DNA from: Nocardioides albus
GTDB lineage: Bacteria; Actinomycetota; Actinomycetes; Propionibacteriales; Nocardioidaceae
Reading direction: 5' to 3'
Assembly (NCBI RefSeq): GCF_014648255.1
Contig: NZ_BMQT01000007.1
Location: 27,706 to 91,705, forward strand
Length of the DNA stretch: 64,000 nucleotides
The notes beneath the pieces were generated by a model. That model saw nothing but the letters and a program-made list of their open reading frames with translations. It did not search any database and was not told where the DNA came from. Every line of letters starts with the position of its first letter. Positions within the stretch are counted from its first letter, which is position 1. The translations under genes were made by a program, and so were the position numbers. This document shows, piece after piece, positions 54,676 to 63,576 of the stretch.

Positions 54676-55925
54676 CGCTGGTCGCACCGGGCTCGGTGGC
54701 CGCGGTCCAGAAGCGCACCATCCTCACCCTGGTCGCCACCCAGGCGGTCGGGGCGATGGGGATCACGATCGGCATCGCGACGGCCTCGCTGCTCGCGCGT
54801 GACCTGTCCGGCTCGGAGTCGATGGCGGGGCTCTCGCAGACGACCCAGGTGCTGGGTGCCGCCGTGGCTGCGTACGTCCTGGGGCGGGTCATGGACGCCC
54901 GCGGACGGCGGTACGGGCTGCTGGCGGGCTACCTGCTCGGCGCGGCCGGCGGCCTGCTGGCCGTGGTCGCGGGCGTGGTCGGCTCGATGACGCTGCTGCT
55001 GGTCGGTGCGGTGCTGCTGGGCGCGACCACCGCGGCGAACAACGGCGCCCGCTATGCGGCCACCGACCTGGCTCCGGCGTCGAGTCGCGCGCGAGCGCTG
55101 TCGGTCGTGGTCTGGGCGACCACGTTCGGAGCGGTCATCGGGCCCAACCTGACCGGGGTCGCGGAGCTCTTCACCGATGCCGTCGGGATCCCGGTGCTCA
55201 CCGGACCGTTCGCCCTCGGCGCGGTCGCGATGCTGGCGGCAGCGCTGGTGGTCGGGGTCTTCCTGCGGCCGGACCCGCTGCTGGTCGCACGCGAGGGTGC
55301 TCCGCCCGCGAGCCCCTCGGCGGTCGAGCCTGTCGAGACCACGAGCTGGCGCCGGGCGATCACGGTGATCCGGGCGCGTCCCGCACTCGCCGCGGCAGTG
55401 GTCGGACAGGCCGCGGCGCACGCCACGATGGTCGCGGTGATGGTGATGACCCCGCTCCACATGGAGCACGGCGGCGCCGGGCTCGAGGTCATCGGACTGG
55501 TGATCAGCGGCCACGTCCTGGGCATGTTCGCCTTCGCACCGATCGCCGGCTGGCTCGCCGACCGCGTCGGCCGAGCGGACGTGATGGCACTCGGCGGTGG
55601 GGTGCTGCTGATGGCCCTGGTCCTGTGCGCCGCGGCACCGCAGGGCAGCTCGGGGCGGATCTTCGTCGGGCTCTTCCTGCTCGGCCTCGGCTGGTCGCTG
55701 GCGACGATCGCGGCGGCCACCTCGGTCGCGGACCACACTCCGATCGAGGTGCGCGCCGACGTCCAGGGCACCGCCGACCTGATCATGGGTGTGGCCGCTG
55801 CCGCCGCGGGAGCGCTGTCGGGGGTCGTCGTCGACGTGGCCGGGTATCCGGCGCTCGCGCTCTGCGCGATCGTGCTCGTCGTGGTGCTGTTCGGAGCTGC
55901 GTACGTGGGCCGTCGGTCGGCCTGA
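54672..55925 (+). CDS. MFS transporter
   Basis: The 417-residue protein has twelve membrane helices and the MFS motif A region AYVLGRVMDARGRRYGLLAGYLLG in the 2-3 loop. The central cytoplasmic loop contains SAVEPVETTSWRRAI (about residues 216-225), encoded by a dispersed GGTCGAGCCTGTCGAGACC repeat. Export of a small molecule is likely. It lies between DUF3046 and the copper-type cluster, where recA would normally follow. Confidence 0.87.
   Translation: MTLVAPGSVAAVQKRTILTLVATQAVGAMGITIGIATASLLARDLSGSESMAGLSQTTQVLGAAVAAYVLGRVMDARGRRYGLLAGYLLGAAGGLLAVVAGVVGSMTLLLVGAVLLGATTAANNGARYAATDLAPASSRARALSVVVWATTFGAVIGPNLTGVAELFTDAVGIPVLTGPFALGAVAMLAAALVVGVFLRPDPLLVAREGAPPASPSAVEPVETTSWRRAITVIRARPALAAAVVGQAAAHATMVAVMVMTPLHMEHGGAGLEVIGLVISGHVLGMFAFAPIAGWLADRVGRADVMALGGGVLLMALVLCAAAPQGSSGRIFVGLFLLGLGWSLATIAAATSVADHTPIEVRADVQGTADLIMGVAAAAAGALSGVVVDVAGYPALALCAIVLVVVLFGAAYVGRRSA
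55321..55340. repeat. Dispersed repeat in the MFS central loop
   Basis: CGGTCGAGCCTGTCGAGACC is read in frame as AVEPVET. It matches the repeat family clustered at 43.9-44.1 kb and a copy in lhr (18 of 20 bases). Confidence 0.65.
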
Positions 55926-55972
55926 CAAGGCCTGCGACGGGGCGGGGCCGCGACCCTGCCCCGTCGGCGATC

Positions 55973-56614
55973 TCAGCCGAGGAGCGTCTCCATCGTGTCG
56001 ATCTCCTTCGACTGGGACTCGATGATCGTCCCGGCCAGGTCGACGGCCGGCTTGAACTCGCCCTTGTCCTGCTCGGTCTCGGACATCTCGATCGCACCCT
56101 CGTGGTGCTCGATCATCATCTCCAGCCACATGTCCCGGAACTCGGCATCGGAGGCGTTCTCGAGGGCGTCCATGTCCTCTGCAGACATCATGCCGGGCAT
56201 GTCGTGGTCCATGTCCTCCATCGAGTCGGAGACGCTGCTGTCCTCGTCGCTGTGGCCCTCGTGGCCGCCGTTGACGTGGTCGCGCATGGTCGAGGGCACC
56301 TCCTCGCCCCACTCCTGGAGCCAGCCCGACATGGTCTCGATCTCGGGACTCTGGGCCGCCCGGATCGCGTCCGCGAGCTCCTGGACCTCGGGCTCGAGGT
56401 TGCGGTCCATGGTCAGATCGACCATCGACATCGCCTGGGCGTGGTGCTGGATCATGTCGGTCGCGAAGGCGACGTCCGCCTTGTTGTGCTCGGTCTCCGA
56501 GAGCTTCTGCGGCTGGGTGGCCTCGTCGCTGCCGCCGCAGGCGGACAGCGTCAGCAGCACGGCCAGGCCGGCCGCGGCCCAGGTCGTGCGGGCGAGTGAG
56601 CGTTGCGTACGCAT
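55973..56614 (-). CDS. DUF305 lipoprotein
   Basis: The 213-residue protein has a signal peptide ending in the lipobox LLTLSAC, then two DUF305 halves with FATDMIQHHAQAM and MWLEMMIEHHEGAI (paired HH motifs). The middle segment is rich in Asp, Glu, His and Met (HEGHSDEDS, DMDHDMPGMMSAED), as expected for metal binding. DUF305 proteins often accompany copper resistance genes. Confidence 0.9.
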   Translation of the reverse strand: MRTQRSLARTTWAAAGLAVLLTLSACGGSDEATQPQKLSETEHNKADVAFATDMIQHHAQAMSMVDLTMDRNLEPEVQELADAIRAAQSPEIETMSGWLQEWGEEVPSTMRDHVNGGHEGHSDEDSSVSDSMEDMDHDMPGMMSAEDMDALENASDAEFRDMWLEMMIEHHEGAIEMSETEQDKGEFKPAVDLAGTIIESQSKEIDTMETLLG

Positions 56615-56708
56615 CGTGTGATTCTCCTTGTCAGGTGCTGTTCTCCGGGCATCGCTGACCCAGCGGCGAACCGGGTGTGGCCCGGGTCGCGGCTGCGTCA
56701 GGCCCTGC

Positions 56709-57185
56709 TCAGCACCTGATGACGGAGTAGGCCCACACGGAGGGCGGGCCGGTCGCGGAGTAGGCGACGAGCGGCGTGGATCCGGCTGTCCGGGACCAGC
56801 TGCGGCCTCGGGCGAACCACCAGACCGGGGTACGCCGCCACAACCCGCTCAGGAGCAGCACGCCCGCGGCGAGCAGGAACGCAGCGCACAGCATCATCGC
56901 AGAGTGTCCCTCGCCTCCCGGGCCTCCGAGGTGGCTGGGCGTCCCGGGGCCGGCGTGGCCGGCTCGGTCGGCCCGGTCGGCGTGGTCGAGGGCGTGGGTG
57001 TGCTCCGCATGGACGGCCGGCAGGCTCAGCGACGCGTGCTCGCCGTCGGCGCGGGTGCCGTGGAGGCTCAACGCATGCATGGCCAGCAGGCCGGCAATGG
57101 TGACCACAGCCGCGGCCAGCAGCCCGACGCGTACGACCGTCCCGGTCGTCCGCTGCCGTCGTGCTGTCCTCCACACACGGCACAC
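56709..57185 (-). CDS. DUF6153-like small membrane protein
   Basis: About 158 residues with a basic start (VCRVWRTARRQRTTGTVVR), one membrane helix (VGLLAAAVVTIAGLLAMHALSLHG), a His-rich extracellular part (HAEHTHALDHADRADRAGHAG), a second helix (AMMLCAAFLLAAGVLLLSGLW) and an Arg/Trp-rich tail. The pattern fits DUF6153 proteins found with copper genes. GTG start at 57185 is a best guess; 57176 is also possible. It reads in the same direction as DUF305. Confidence 0.6.
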   Translation of the reverse strand: MCRVWRTARRQRTTGTVVRVGLLAAAVVTIAGLLAMHALSLHGTRADGEHASLSLPAVHAEHTHALDHADRADRAGHAGPGTPSHLGGPGGEGHSAMMLCAAFLLAAGVLLLSGLWRRTPVWWFARGRSWSRTAGSTPLVAYSATGPPSVWAYSVIRC

Positions 57186-57237
57186 CCTAGGGAGTCGATC
57201 GTTCTCGGGCAAAGCGGGCTCATGGGCGGGACGGTCC

Positions 57238-57266
57238 TTGCGATCCATACCCCCATGGGGTATGAA
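57238..57266 (+). promoter_or_regulatory. Promoter with CsoR-type operator for the DUF4396 gene
   Basis: CATACCCCCATGGGGTATG (57246-57264) matches the known CsoR/RcnR operator form (TACCCC - short spacer - GGGGTA). It sits between TTGCGA (57238-57243) and TATGAA (57261-57266), a 17-bp spacer, overlapping the -10 box. A copper-sensing CsoR repressor bound here would block the promoter. No csoR gene lies in the window. Confidence 0.75.
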
Positions 57267-57305
57267 TGGAGGTGTAGGAACACGACGATCGAGCAAGGGA
57301 GCGAC

Positions 57306-58016
57306 ATGACGTCGCATGACGAGCACGCCAGGCACGACCACGCCGGGCATCAGCACTCGATGCAGGAAGGACATGGCGACCACGCAGGGCACGCGGGACA
57401 TGCCGGACACGGCGGCGGGGTGAACGCGATGGCGGCGAGCGCCACGCTGCACTGCCTCACCGGCTGTGCGATCGGCGAGATCGCCGGGCTGATGATCGGC
57501 ACCGCGATCGGGCTCAGCACGGGCTGGACGATCGTGCTGGCCGTCTCGCTGGCCTTCGCCTTCGGGTACGCCCTCTCGACCCTGCCGCTGCTCAAGTCGG
57601 GCCTGGCCGTCGGTGCGGCGTTCAGCGTGGTGCTCGCTGCCGACACCCTCTCGATCGCGACGATGGAGCTGGTCGACAACCTGGTCATGGCGCTCATCCC
57701 CGGTGCCATGGAGGCCGGACTGGTCAACGTCGTGTTCTGGATCGCGATGATGATCGCCCTCTCGGTCGCCTTCGTGGCGGCCTTCCCTGTGAATCGCTAC
57801 CTGCTCCAGCGGGGCAAGGGTCATGCGCTGACGCACCAATATCACGGCGCGGAGCCGGTCCGTGAGGGCTTCCGGCGCTACCTGCCCTCGTTCTCGAGCG
57901 GGGCCCTGGCAGCGGTGATCGTCGCCTTCATGCTCGGCGGCCTGTCGGTCGCCATCGCCGACGAGATCGGGGACGGTCCGGCCCCGGCCGGCCAGGTCGA
58001 GATGCAGGGCCACTGA
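57306..58016 (+). CDS. DUF4396 membrane protein with His-rich N-terminus
   Basis: The 236-residue protein begins with about 38 residues full of His, Gly and Asp (HARHDHAGHQHSMQEGHG, HAGHAGHAGH), a likely metal-binding segment, followed by the DUF4396 membrane core (LHCLTGCAIGEIAGLMIGTAIG, MELVDNLVMALIPGAMEAGL, NRYLLQRGKGHALTHQYH). AAGGGAG precedes the ATG. The upstream CsoR-type site suggests that copper induces it. It may move or detoxify copper; the biochemical role is not known. Confidence 0.85.
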   Translation: MTSHDEHARHDHAGHQHSMQEGHGDHAGHAGHAGHGGGVNAMAASATLHCLTGCAIGEIAGLMIGTAIGLSTGWTIVLAVSLAFAFGYALSTLPLLKSGLAVGAAFSVVLAADTLSIATMELVDNLVMALIPGAMEAGLVNVVFWIAMMIALSVAFVAAFPVNRYLLQRGKGHALTHQYHGAEPVREGFRRYLPSFSSGALAAVIVAFMLGGLSVAIADEIGDGPAPAGQVEMQGH

Positions 58017-58039
58017 GGTTTCGACGACCTCGACACGCC

Positions 58040-58071
58040 CGAACAGGTGTTCACATCGAACGCTTGTTCGG
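58040..58071 (+). promoter_or_regulatory. Two LexA (SOS) boxes upstream of recA
   Basis: TCGAACGCTTGTTCGG (58056-58071) closely fits the actinobacterial LexA box TCGAAC-n4-GTTCGA. CGAACAGGTGTTCA (58040-58053) is a second, close but weaker match two bases upstream. Tandem boxes would give tight control of recA by LexA. The mRNA leader to the chosen recA start is about 190 nt. Confidence 0.8.
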
Positions 58072-58264
58072 GTTAGTGTGTCGTGATAGGTGGAGCGTGG
58101 TTCGTGCTATCGGCCAGGCAAAAACAGGGTCGTGAAACACCGTGCCAGAGGGTCCCGTTCAAAACTGTCGGTGGTCCCGTCTAGCGTCTGCCTTGATGAC
58201 GACGAAGACACGTGGACAAGCGGCAGGCAAGGGGAAGAAGTCTGCCCCTCAGGAAGGAAAGAAC

Positions 58265-59323
<1,059 letters not shown>

Positions 59324-59345
59324 GTCCACAGGCACCGACTGACCC

Positions 59346-60128
59346 GTGGCTTCGTCTGAGCGCAACCGTTCGTCCACCCAGGATCCCTGGGTGGACGAAC
59401 GGCCTGCGCCCGAATGGCTGGGGGATGTGACCCTCGGCGTCGAGGCCTGGGCCGGCAAGACTCCGTCCTCCCCGTCGGTCGAGCCGTCGCTCCCGTCGGT
59501 TGAGCCGTCGTCGCGACGAAGGAGCAGCGACCCCTCACAGTTTGGCGCAGGGAAACCAACACGTTCCCGTCGGAGGCAGCCTCGCCCGGCGGATCCCGCG
59601 GACCCCAAGAACGACCCCGAGCCCGACCACGAGGCGATCGCCCGCAAGATCCTCCTCGACGCTCTGACCGGCCAGGCGCGCAGCCGTAAGGAGCTCGCTG
59701 ACAAGCTGGAGAAGAAGGAGGTCCCCGCAGCCCTGGCGACACGGCTGCTGGACCGCTTCGAAGAGGTCGGCCTGATCGACGACGAGGCCTTCGCCAGGGC
59801 CTGGATCGCCAGCAGGCAGCCTGGCAAGGGCCTTGCCCGGCGTGCCCTGGCCCAGGAGCTGCGTCGTAAGGGCATCGATGACGACGTGGCCCGCGACGCG
59901 CTCGATGAGATCGACCCTGACGACGAGCGCGAGGCGGGCCGGCGGATGGTCCGGCGCAAGCTGCGGTCGCTGGAGCGCTTCGACGACCAGACGAAGACCC
60001 GGCGGCTGGTGGGGATGCTCGCCCGCAAGGGATATGGCGCCGGTGTGGCCTACGCCATCGTCCGCGAGGAGCTCTCGCTTGCCGATGAACATGACGCCGG
60101 TGGTGTCGTGTCAGAATCCGATCTGTGA
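59346..60128 (+). CDS. recX: Regulatory protein RecX
   Basis: The 260-residue protein has a variable basic N-terminal part of about 95 residues, then the RecX three-helix repeats (ARKILLDALTGQARSRKELADKLEKKEVP, GLIDDEAFARAWIASRQ, KGLARRALAQELRRKGI). RecX inhibits RecA filaments. GTG start 22 nt after recA. The N-terminal part contains a perfect 17-bp hairpin and a 21-bp direct repeat encoding SVEPSLPSVEPS. Confidence 0.93.
   Translation: MASSERNRSSTQDPWVDERPAPEWLGDVTLGVEAWAGKTPSSPSVEPSLPSVEPSSRRRSSDPSQFGAGKPTRSRRRQPRPADPADPKNDPEPDHEAIARKILLDALTGQARSRKELADKLEKKEVPAALATRLLDRFEEVGLIDDEAFARAWIASRQPGKGLARRALAQELRRKGIDDDVARDALDEIDPDDEREAGRRMVRRKLRSLERFDDQTKTRRLVGMLARKGYGAGVAYAIVREELSLADEHDAGGVVSESDL
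59366..59402 (+). promoter_or_regulatory. Perfect 17-bp hairpin in the 5' codons of recX
   Basis: CCGTTCGTCCACCCAGG and CCTGGGTGGACGAACGG pair over 17 bp with a 3-nt loop (ATC). It begins 20 nt into recX, 43 nt after the recA stop. In E. coli a hairpin between recA and recX limits readthrough; here a comparable structure lies in coding sequence. No T tract follows, so it could slow the ribosome, the polymerase or both. Confidence 0.6.
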
Positions 60129-60625
60129 GTGAGCAGCAAGAGCGCGAGATCCTGACCTATGAGCTGTTCGGCAGTGCCGTACGCGACGTCGCCCAGCAGG
60201 TGGTGGACAGCGGATACGAGCCCGACATCGTGCTCTCCATCGCACGTGGTGGCCTGGCCCTCGGGATGGGCCTGGGCTACGCGCTCGACGTGAAGAACTT
60301 GTCCGCGGTCAACGTGGAGTTCTACACAGGCGTCAACGAGCGTCTCGAGGTCCCGATGATGCTGCCGCCGACGCCCGCCGCCGTCGACCTGACCGGGATG
60401 AAGGTGCTCATCGCCGACGACGTCGCGGACACCGGCAAGACTCTGGAGATCGTCCACGACTTCTGCGAGGGCCACGTGGCCGAGGCCCGCACGGCGGTGA
60501 TCTTCGAGAAGCCGTGGACCGTGATCAACGCCGACTACGTCTACAAGAAGACGGACCGCTGGATCGACTTCCCCTGGTCCTCCCTGCCGCCGCTCGTCGA
60601 CCGCCGCGGCGGCCTGGCTCACTGA
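60125..60625 (+). CDS. Purine phosphoribosyltransferase family protein
   Basis: The 166-residue PRTase has the PRPP-binding motif VLIADDVADTGKTLE, PDIVLSIARGGLALGMGLGYALD near the start, and TDRWIDFPWSSLPPL at the end. It resembles xanthine/hypoxanthine phosphoribosyltransferases of salvage. GTG start overlaps the recX stop by 4 nt, so it is in the recA-recX operon. Confidence 0.85.
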   Translation: MSEQQEREILTYELFGSAVRDVAQQVVDSGYEPDIVLSIARGGLALGMGLGYALDVKNLSAVNVEFYTGVNERLEVPMMLPPTPAAVDLTGMKVLIADDVADTGKTLEIVHDFCEGHVAEARTAVIFEKPWTVINADYVYKKTDRWIDFPWSSLPPLVDRRGGLAH

Positions 60626-60648
60626 TCCCACCCGGTTAACCTGGGTCC

Positions 60649-61344
60649 ATGTTCACGCCGGTCGCAGTCCACACCGGGACCCAGCGTCTCGGCGGGGTCA
60701 CGCGCCCGGGGGAGAGCTGGGCAGCGGCGGCGACGAGGATCGCCGGGCGGCCTGCGTACGCTCTGGATCTCTCCGGTGAGGTGAAGGAGTTCTCCTCCGA
60801 CCCGACGCCGGTGGTGGCGCTACGGCCGATGACTCGCGGCGACCTGCCGCACCTGGTCCGGTGGCTCAACGCGGAGCACGTGCACCAGTGGTACGGAGGC
60901 GACGGGGACCCCACGCCCGACCGGGTGGCCGAGAAGTACGGCCCCCGCATCGACGGCAAGAGCGCGGTGACGCATCGGGTCATCGAGGTCAACGGACGCT
61001 CGATCGGCTTCTGCCAGGACTACCGGATCAGCGCGCAGCCCGACTATGCGTTGCTCACCCCCGACCCGGACGCGATCGGGTTCGACTACGCGATCGGGGA
61101 GCCGGCCTTCGTGGGTCGGGGGATCGGGCCGCGGATGGCCTGGGTGTGGCTCGGCTCCATCCCCCGCCGCTACCCCGGCGCCACCACCTGCTTCGCCGCC
61201 CCCGACCACCGCAACGCCGCCTCGCTGCGGATGCTCGCCAAGGTCGGCTTCGAGCAGGGCACCTGGTTCGACGAGCCCCAGCCCGACGGCTCGACCACCA
61301 CGATGGTCGGCTGCTCGCTCGATCTGCGGCGCGTCGTCACCTGA
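60649..61344 (+). CDS. GNAT acetyltransferase, aminoglycoside/siderophore type
   Basis: The 231-residue protein has a GNAT domain from about residue 60: LRPMTRGDLPHLVRWLNAEHVHQWYG, FDYAIGEPAFVGRGIGPRMAWVWL and NAASLRMLAKVGFEQGTWFDEP. This pattern is shared by AAC(6')-type aminoglycoside acetyltransferases and siderophore acyltransferases; which it is cannot be told. TAACCT lies 6 nt before the ATG. Confidence 0.82.
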   Translation: MFTPVAVHTGTQRLGGVTRPGESWAAAATRIAGRPAYALDLSGEVKEFSSDPTPVVALRPMTRGDLPHLVRWLNAEHVHQWYGGDGDPTPDRVAEKYGPRIDGKSAVTHRVIEVNGRSIGFCQDYRISAQPDYALLTPDPDAIGFDYAIGEPAFVGRGIGPRMAWVWLGSIPRRYPGATTCFAAPDHRNAASLRMLAKVGFEQGTWFDEPQPDGSTTTMVGCSLDLRRVVT

Positions 61345-61346
61345 CC

Positions 61347-61444
61347 CGCCGAGTCGGCGCGAACTGACGCCGATCCGCGTCGAGTCGGCTCGAACTGACA
61401 GAATTCGGCGCCGAGTCGGCGCGTCATGACGAGCCGACTCGGCA
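61347..61444. repeat. GCCGAGTCGGC hemi-site array 3
   Basis: Three forward hemi-sites (GCCGAGTCGGCGCGAACTGAC, GTCGAGTCGGCTCGAACTGAC, GCCGAGTCGGCGCGTCATGAC) are spaced about 33-37 bp apart; the third pairs with a reverse site GACGAGCCGACTCGGC to give a near-palindrome. The array fills the gap from 2 bp behind the GNAT stop to the TATCGT -10 box of the PPK2 gene. Confidence 0.88.
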
Positions 61445-61457
61445 CTATCGTCGTCCT

Positions 61458-62300
61458 ATGAGTCTCCTTGACGAGCTGCGGCTGCCTGCGGGCCCGGTGG
61501 ACCTGCGGACGTACGACACCAACTCCGCGCTTGGCGTCGGCGCCGACAAGGAGACCGGCAAGCAGGTGCTCGCCGAGCTCGGCCCGACCCTGATCGAGCT
61601 GCAGACCAAGCTGTTCGCCTCCAAGGAGGGCAACGACCCCAAGCGAGTGTTGCTCGTCCTGCAAGGGATGGACACTTCCGGGAAGGGTGGCGTGCTCAAG
61701 CACACCGTCGGGCTGGTCGACCCGGTGGGCGTGAAGATCACCAGCTTCAAGGCGCCGACCGAGGAGGAGCGGTCCCAGGATTTCCTGTGGCGGGTCGAGA
61801 AGGCGGTGCCGGAGCACGGCTATCTCGGCGTCTTCGATCGCTCTCACTACGAGGACGTGCTGATCGGTCGGGTCCGCGAGCTCGCCGCGCCTGCGGAGAT
61901 CGAGCGGCGCTACGACGCGATCAACGACTTCGAGAGGCGGCTGGCCGACGACGGCACCGTCATCCTCAAGTGCATGCTTCACATCTCGCCCAAGGAGCAG
62001 AAGAAGCGGCTCCTGGCCCGCCTCGAGGACCCGACGAAGCACTGGAAGTACAGCCCCGGCGATATCGACGAGCGCCAGCTGTGGGACAGCTACCGGGAGG
62101 CGTACGAGATTGCGCTGGAGCGCACCAACACCGAGTACGCTCCGTGGTACCTCGTGCCGAGCGACAAGAAGTGGTATCGCAACCTGGCCATCGGCGAGCT
62201 GCTCCTGGAGACCCTGGACAGGCTCGACCTCGACTGGCCCGTGCCCCGCTTCGACGTCGCCGAGGAGAAGAAGCGACTGGAAGAGGACACCATCTCGTGA
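61458..62300 (+). CDS. Polyphosphate kinase 2 family protein
   Basis: The 280-residue PPK2 protein has Walker A LVLQGMDTSGKGGVLKH, the Walker B/lid stretch GYLGVFDRSHYEDVLIGRV, and HWKYSPGDIDERQLWDSYREAYE. It transfers phosphate between polyphosphate and nucleotides. TATCGT lies 6 nt before the ATG. Its stop overlaps the HipA-like kinase start (GTGA), so the three genes 61458-63489 are an operon. Confidence 0.93.
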   Translation: MSLLDELRLPAGPVDLRTYDTNSALGVGADKETGKQVLAELGPTLIELQTKLFASKEGNDPKRVLLVLQGMDTSGKGGVLKHTVGLVDPVGVKITSFKAPTEEERSQDFLWRVEKAVPEHGYLGVFDRSHYEDVLIGRVRELAAPAEIERRYDAINDFERRLADDGTVILKCMLHISPKEQKKRLLARLEDPTKHWKYSPGDIDERQLWDSYREAYEIALERTNTEYAPWYLVPSDKKWYRNLAIGELLLETLDRLDLDWPVPRFDVAEEKKRLEEDTIS

Positions 62301-63079
62301 GTCTTGAGACGGTGCGGGTGACGCGGTATGTCACCCCGCTCCGGGAGGGCGGCAGCCTGCCCGGGATCGTGGAGGCCGATGATCTCGGCACCTATGTCTG
62401 CAAGTTCCGTGGCGCAGGCCAGGGGCTGCGGGTGCTGGTGGCGGAGGTGATCGTCACTGGTCTGTGCCGGGCGCTCGACATCCCGACGCCGGAGCAGGTC
62501 GTGCTCGATCTCGACCCCGAGATAGCGCGCTACGAGGCCGACGAGGAGGTCCAGGACCTTCTCAACGTGAGCGCCGGGCACAACCTCGGCATCGACTTCC
62601 TGGCCGGAGCCTTCGGCTACGACGCCGCCTACTCGCCCGACCCGTCGCTGGCCGGGCGGATCCTGTGGCTGGACGCGCTCATCGCCAACGTCGACCGCTC
62701 CTGGCGCAACCCCAACATGCTGCTGTGGAACGGCGCGCTCTACGTCATCGACCACGGCGCCTCGCTCTACTTCCACCACGTCTGGCCCGGCGGAGGCGGC
62801 GACCCGGCCCGCTACGCGGCGCAGCCCTACGACACCTCCGAGCACATCCTGCGGGCCTACGCGGACGAGGCGATCGCCCAGAACGACGACCTCGCCGCGC
62901 GGCTCGACGACGCGGTGCTGGAGAAGGTGCTCGCCGACGTACCCGACGAGTGGCTCGAGCCCGTCCCCGGCTACGACACCCCGGAGTCGCTGCGCGAGCG
63001 CTACGTCGCGTTCCTGCGGGCGCGCCTCGACGGCGAGCGCCCGTGGCTGCCCGCGGCCGAACCCGCCCAGGAGGCGTGA
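62297..63079 (+). CDS. HipA-like kinase (HipA_2 type)
   Basis: The 260-residue protein has a kinase-like core: VCKFRGAGQGLRVLVAEVIVTGLCRALDIP (nucleotide-binding Lys and helix), catalytic Asp in LIANVDRSWRNPNML and the metal-binding Asp in LYVIDHGASLYFHH. It lacks the HipA N-terminal domain. HipA kinases phosphorylate tRNA synthetases; the target here is unknown. It overlaps both neighbours, PPK2 and DUF3037. Confidence 0.82.
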   Translation: MSLETVRVTRYVTPLREGGSLPGIVEADDLGTYVCKFRGAGQGLRVLVAEVIVTGLCRALDIPTPEQVVLDLDPEIARYEADEEVQDLLNVSAGHNLGIDFLAGAFGYDAAYSPDPSLAGRILWLDALIANVDRSWRNPNMLLWNGALYVIDHGASLYFHHVWPGGGGDPARYAAQPYDTSEHILRAYADEAIAQNDDLAARLDDAVLEKVLADVPDEWLEPVPGYDTPESLRERYVAFLRARLDGERPWLPAAEPAQEA

Positions 63080-63489
63080 TGGACGCCTACCAGTACGTCG
63101 TGCTCCGCTGCGTACCCCGGCCCGAGCGCGAGGAGTTCCTCAACGTCGGCGTCGTCCTGCACTGCCCCGAGCAGAAGTTCCTCGCCGCCCGGTGGGCGCT
63201 CGATGAGCAGCGCCTCGCCGCCTTCGCCCCGGGCCTCGACCTCTCCCTCGTCCGGGCCGCCTTGGAGTCGGTGGACCTGATCTGCGCCGGCGCCGCCCAC
63301 GCCGGCTTCGGTGCGGGCGTCCGGGCCACGGCGTACGGCCTCCGGTCGCTCTCCGACAACGAGTCCGCCCGCTTCGGCCTCCTCAAGGCCCCGAAGAGCA
63401 CGGTCCTCCAGCCCGGCCCCGTCCACGGCGGCGTCACGACCGACGCCGCCGCCGAGCTGGACCGTGTCTTCGCTCACCAGATCACCTGA
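63079..63489 (+). CDS. DUF3037 protein
   Basis: The 136-residue protein begins MDAYQYVVLRCVPRPEREEF and continues LNVGVVLHCPEQKFLAARW, the DUF3037 pattern. DUF3037 genes regularly sit next to HipA-like kinases, and this pair is coupled (ATG overlaps the kinase stop). It might be a partner or antitoxin-like factor, but its function is undescribed as far as I know. Confidence 0.82.
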   Translation: MDAYQYVVLRCVPRPEREEFLNVGVVLHCPEQKFLAARWALDEQRLAAFAPGLDLSLVRAALESVDLICAGAAHAGFGAGVRATAYGLRSLSDNESARFGLLKAPKSTVLQPGPVHGGVTTDAAAELDRVFAHQIT

Positions 63490-63495
63490 AAACCT

Positions 63496-63570
63496 CGCCG
63501 AGTCGGCTCGTCATGACGAGCCGACTCGGCGGGGAATGTTGTCAGGATGTGCCGACTCGGCGCCGGGCGG
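63496..63570. repeat. GCCGAGTCGGC hemi-site array 4
   Basis: CGCCGAGTCGGCTCGTCA (63496-63513) and its exact complement (63514-63531) form a perfect 36-bp palindrome with no loop, seven bases after the DUF3037 stop. A reverse hemi-site, TGTCAGGATGTGCCGACTCGGCG, follows. It lies between convergent genes and ends at the stop of the chelatase-like gene. Confidence 0.9.
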
Positions 63571-63576
63571 GTCAGA

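Noticed and set aside
59505..59570. Decayed copy of the 55-bp element in recX (GGAAACCAACACGTTCCC)
   Set aside because: Similarity to GAGACCAACACGGTC is limited to about 11 bases and may be chance.
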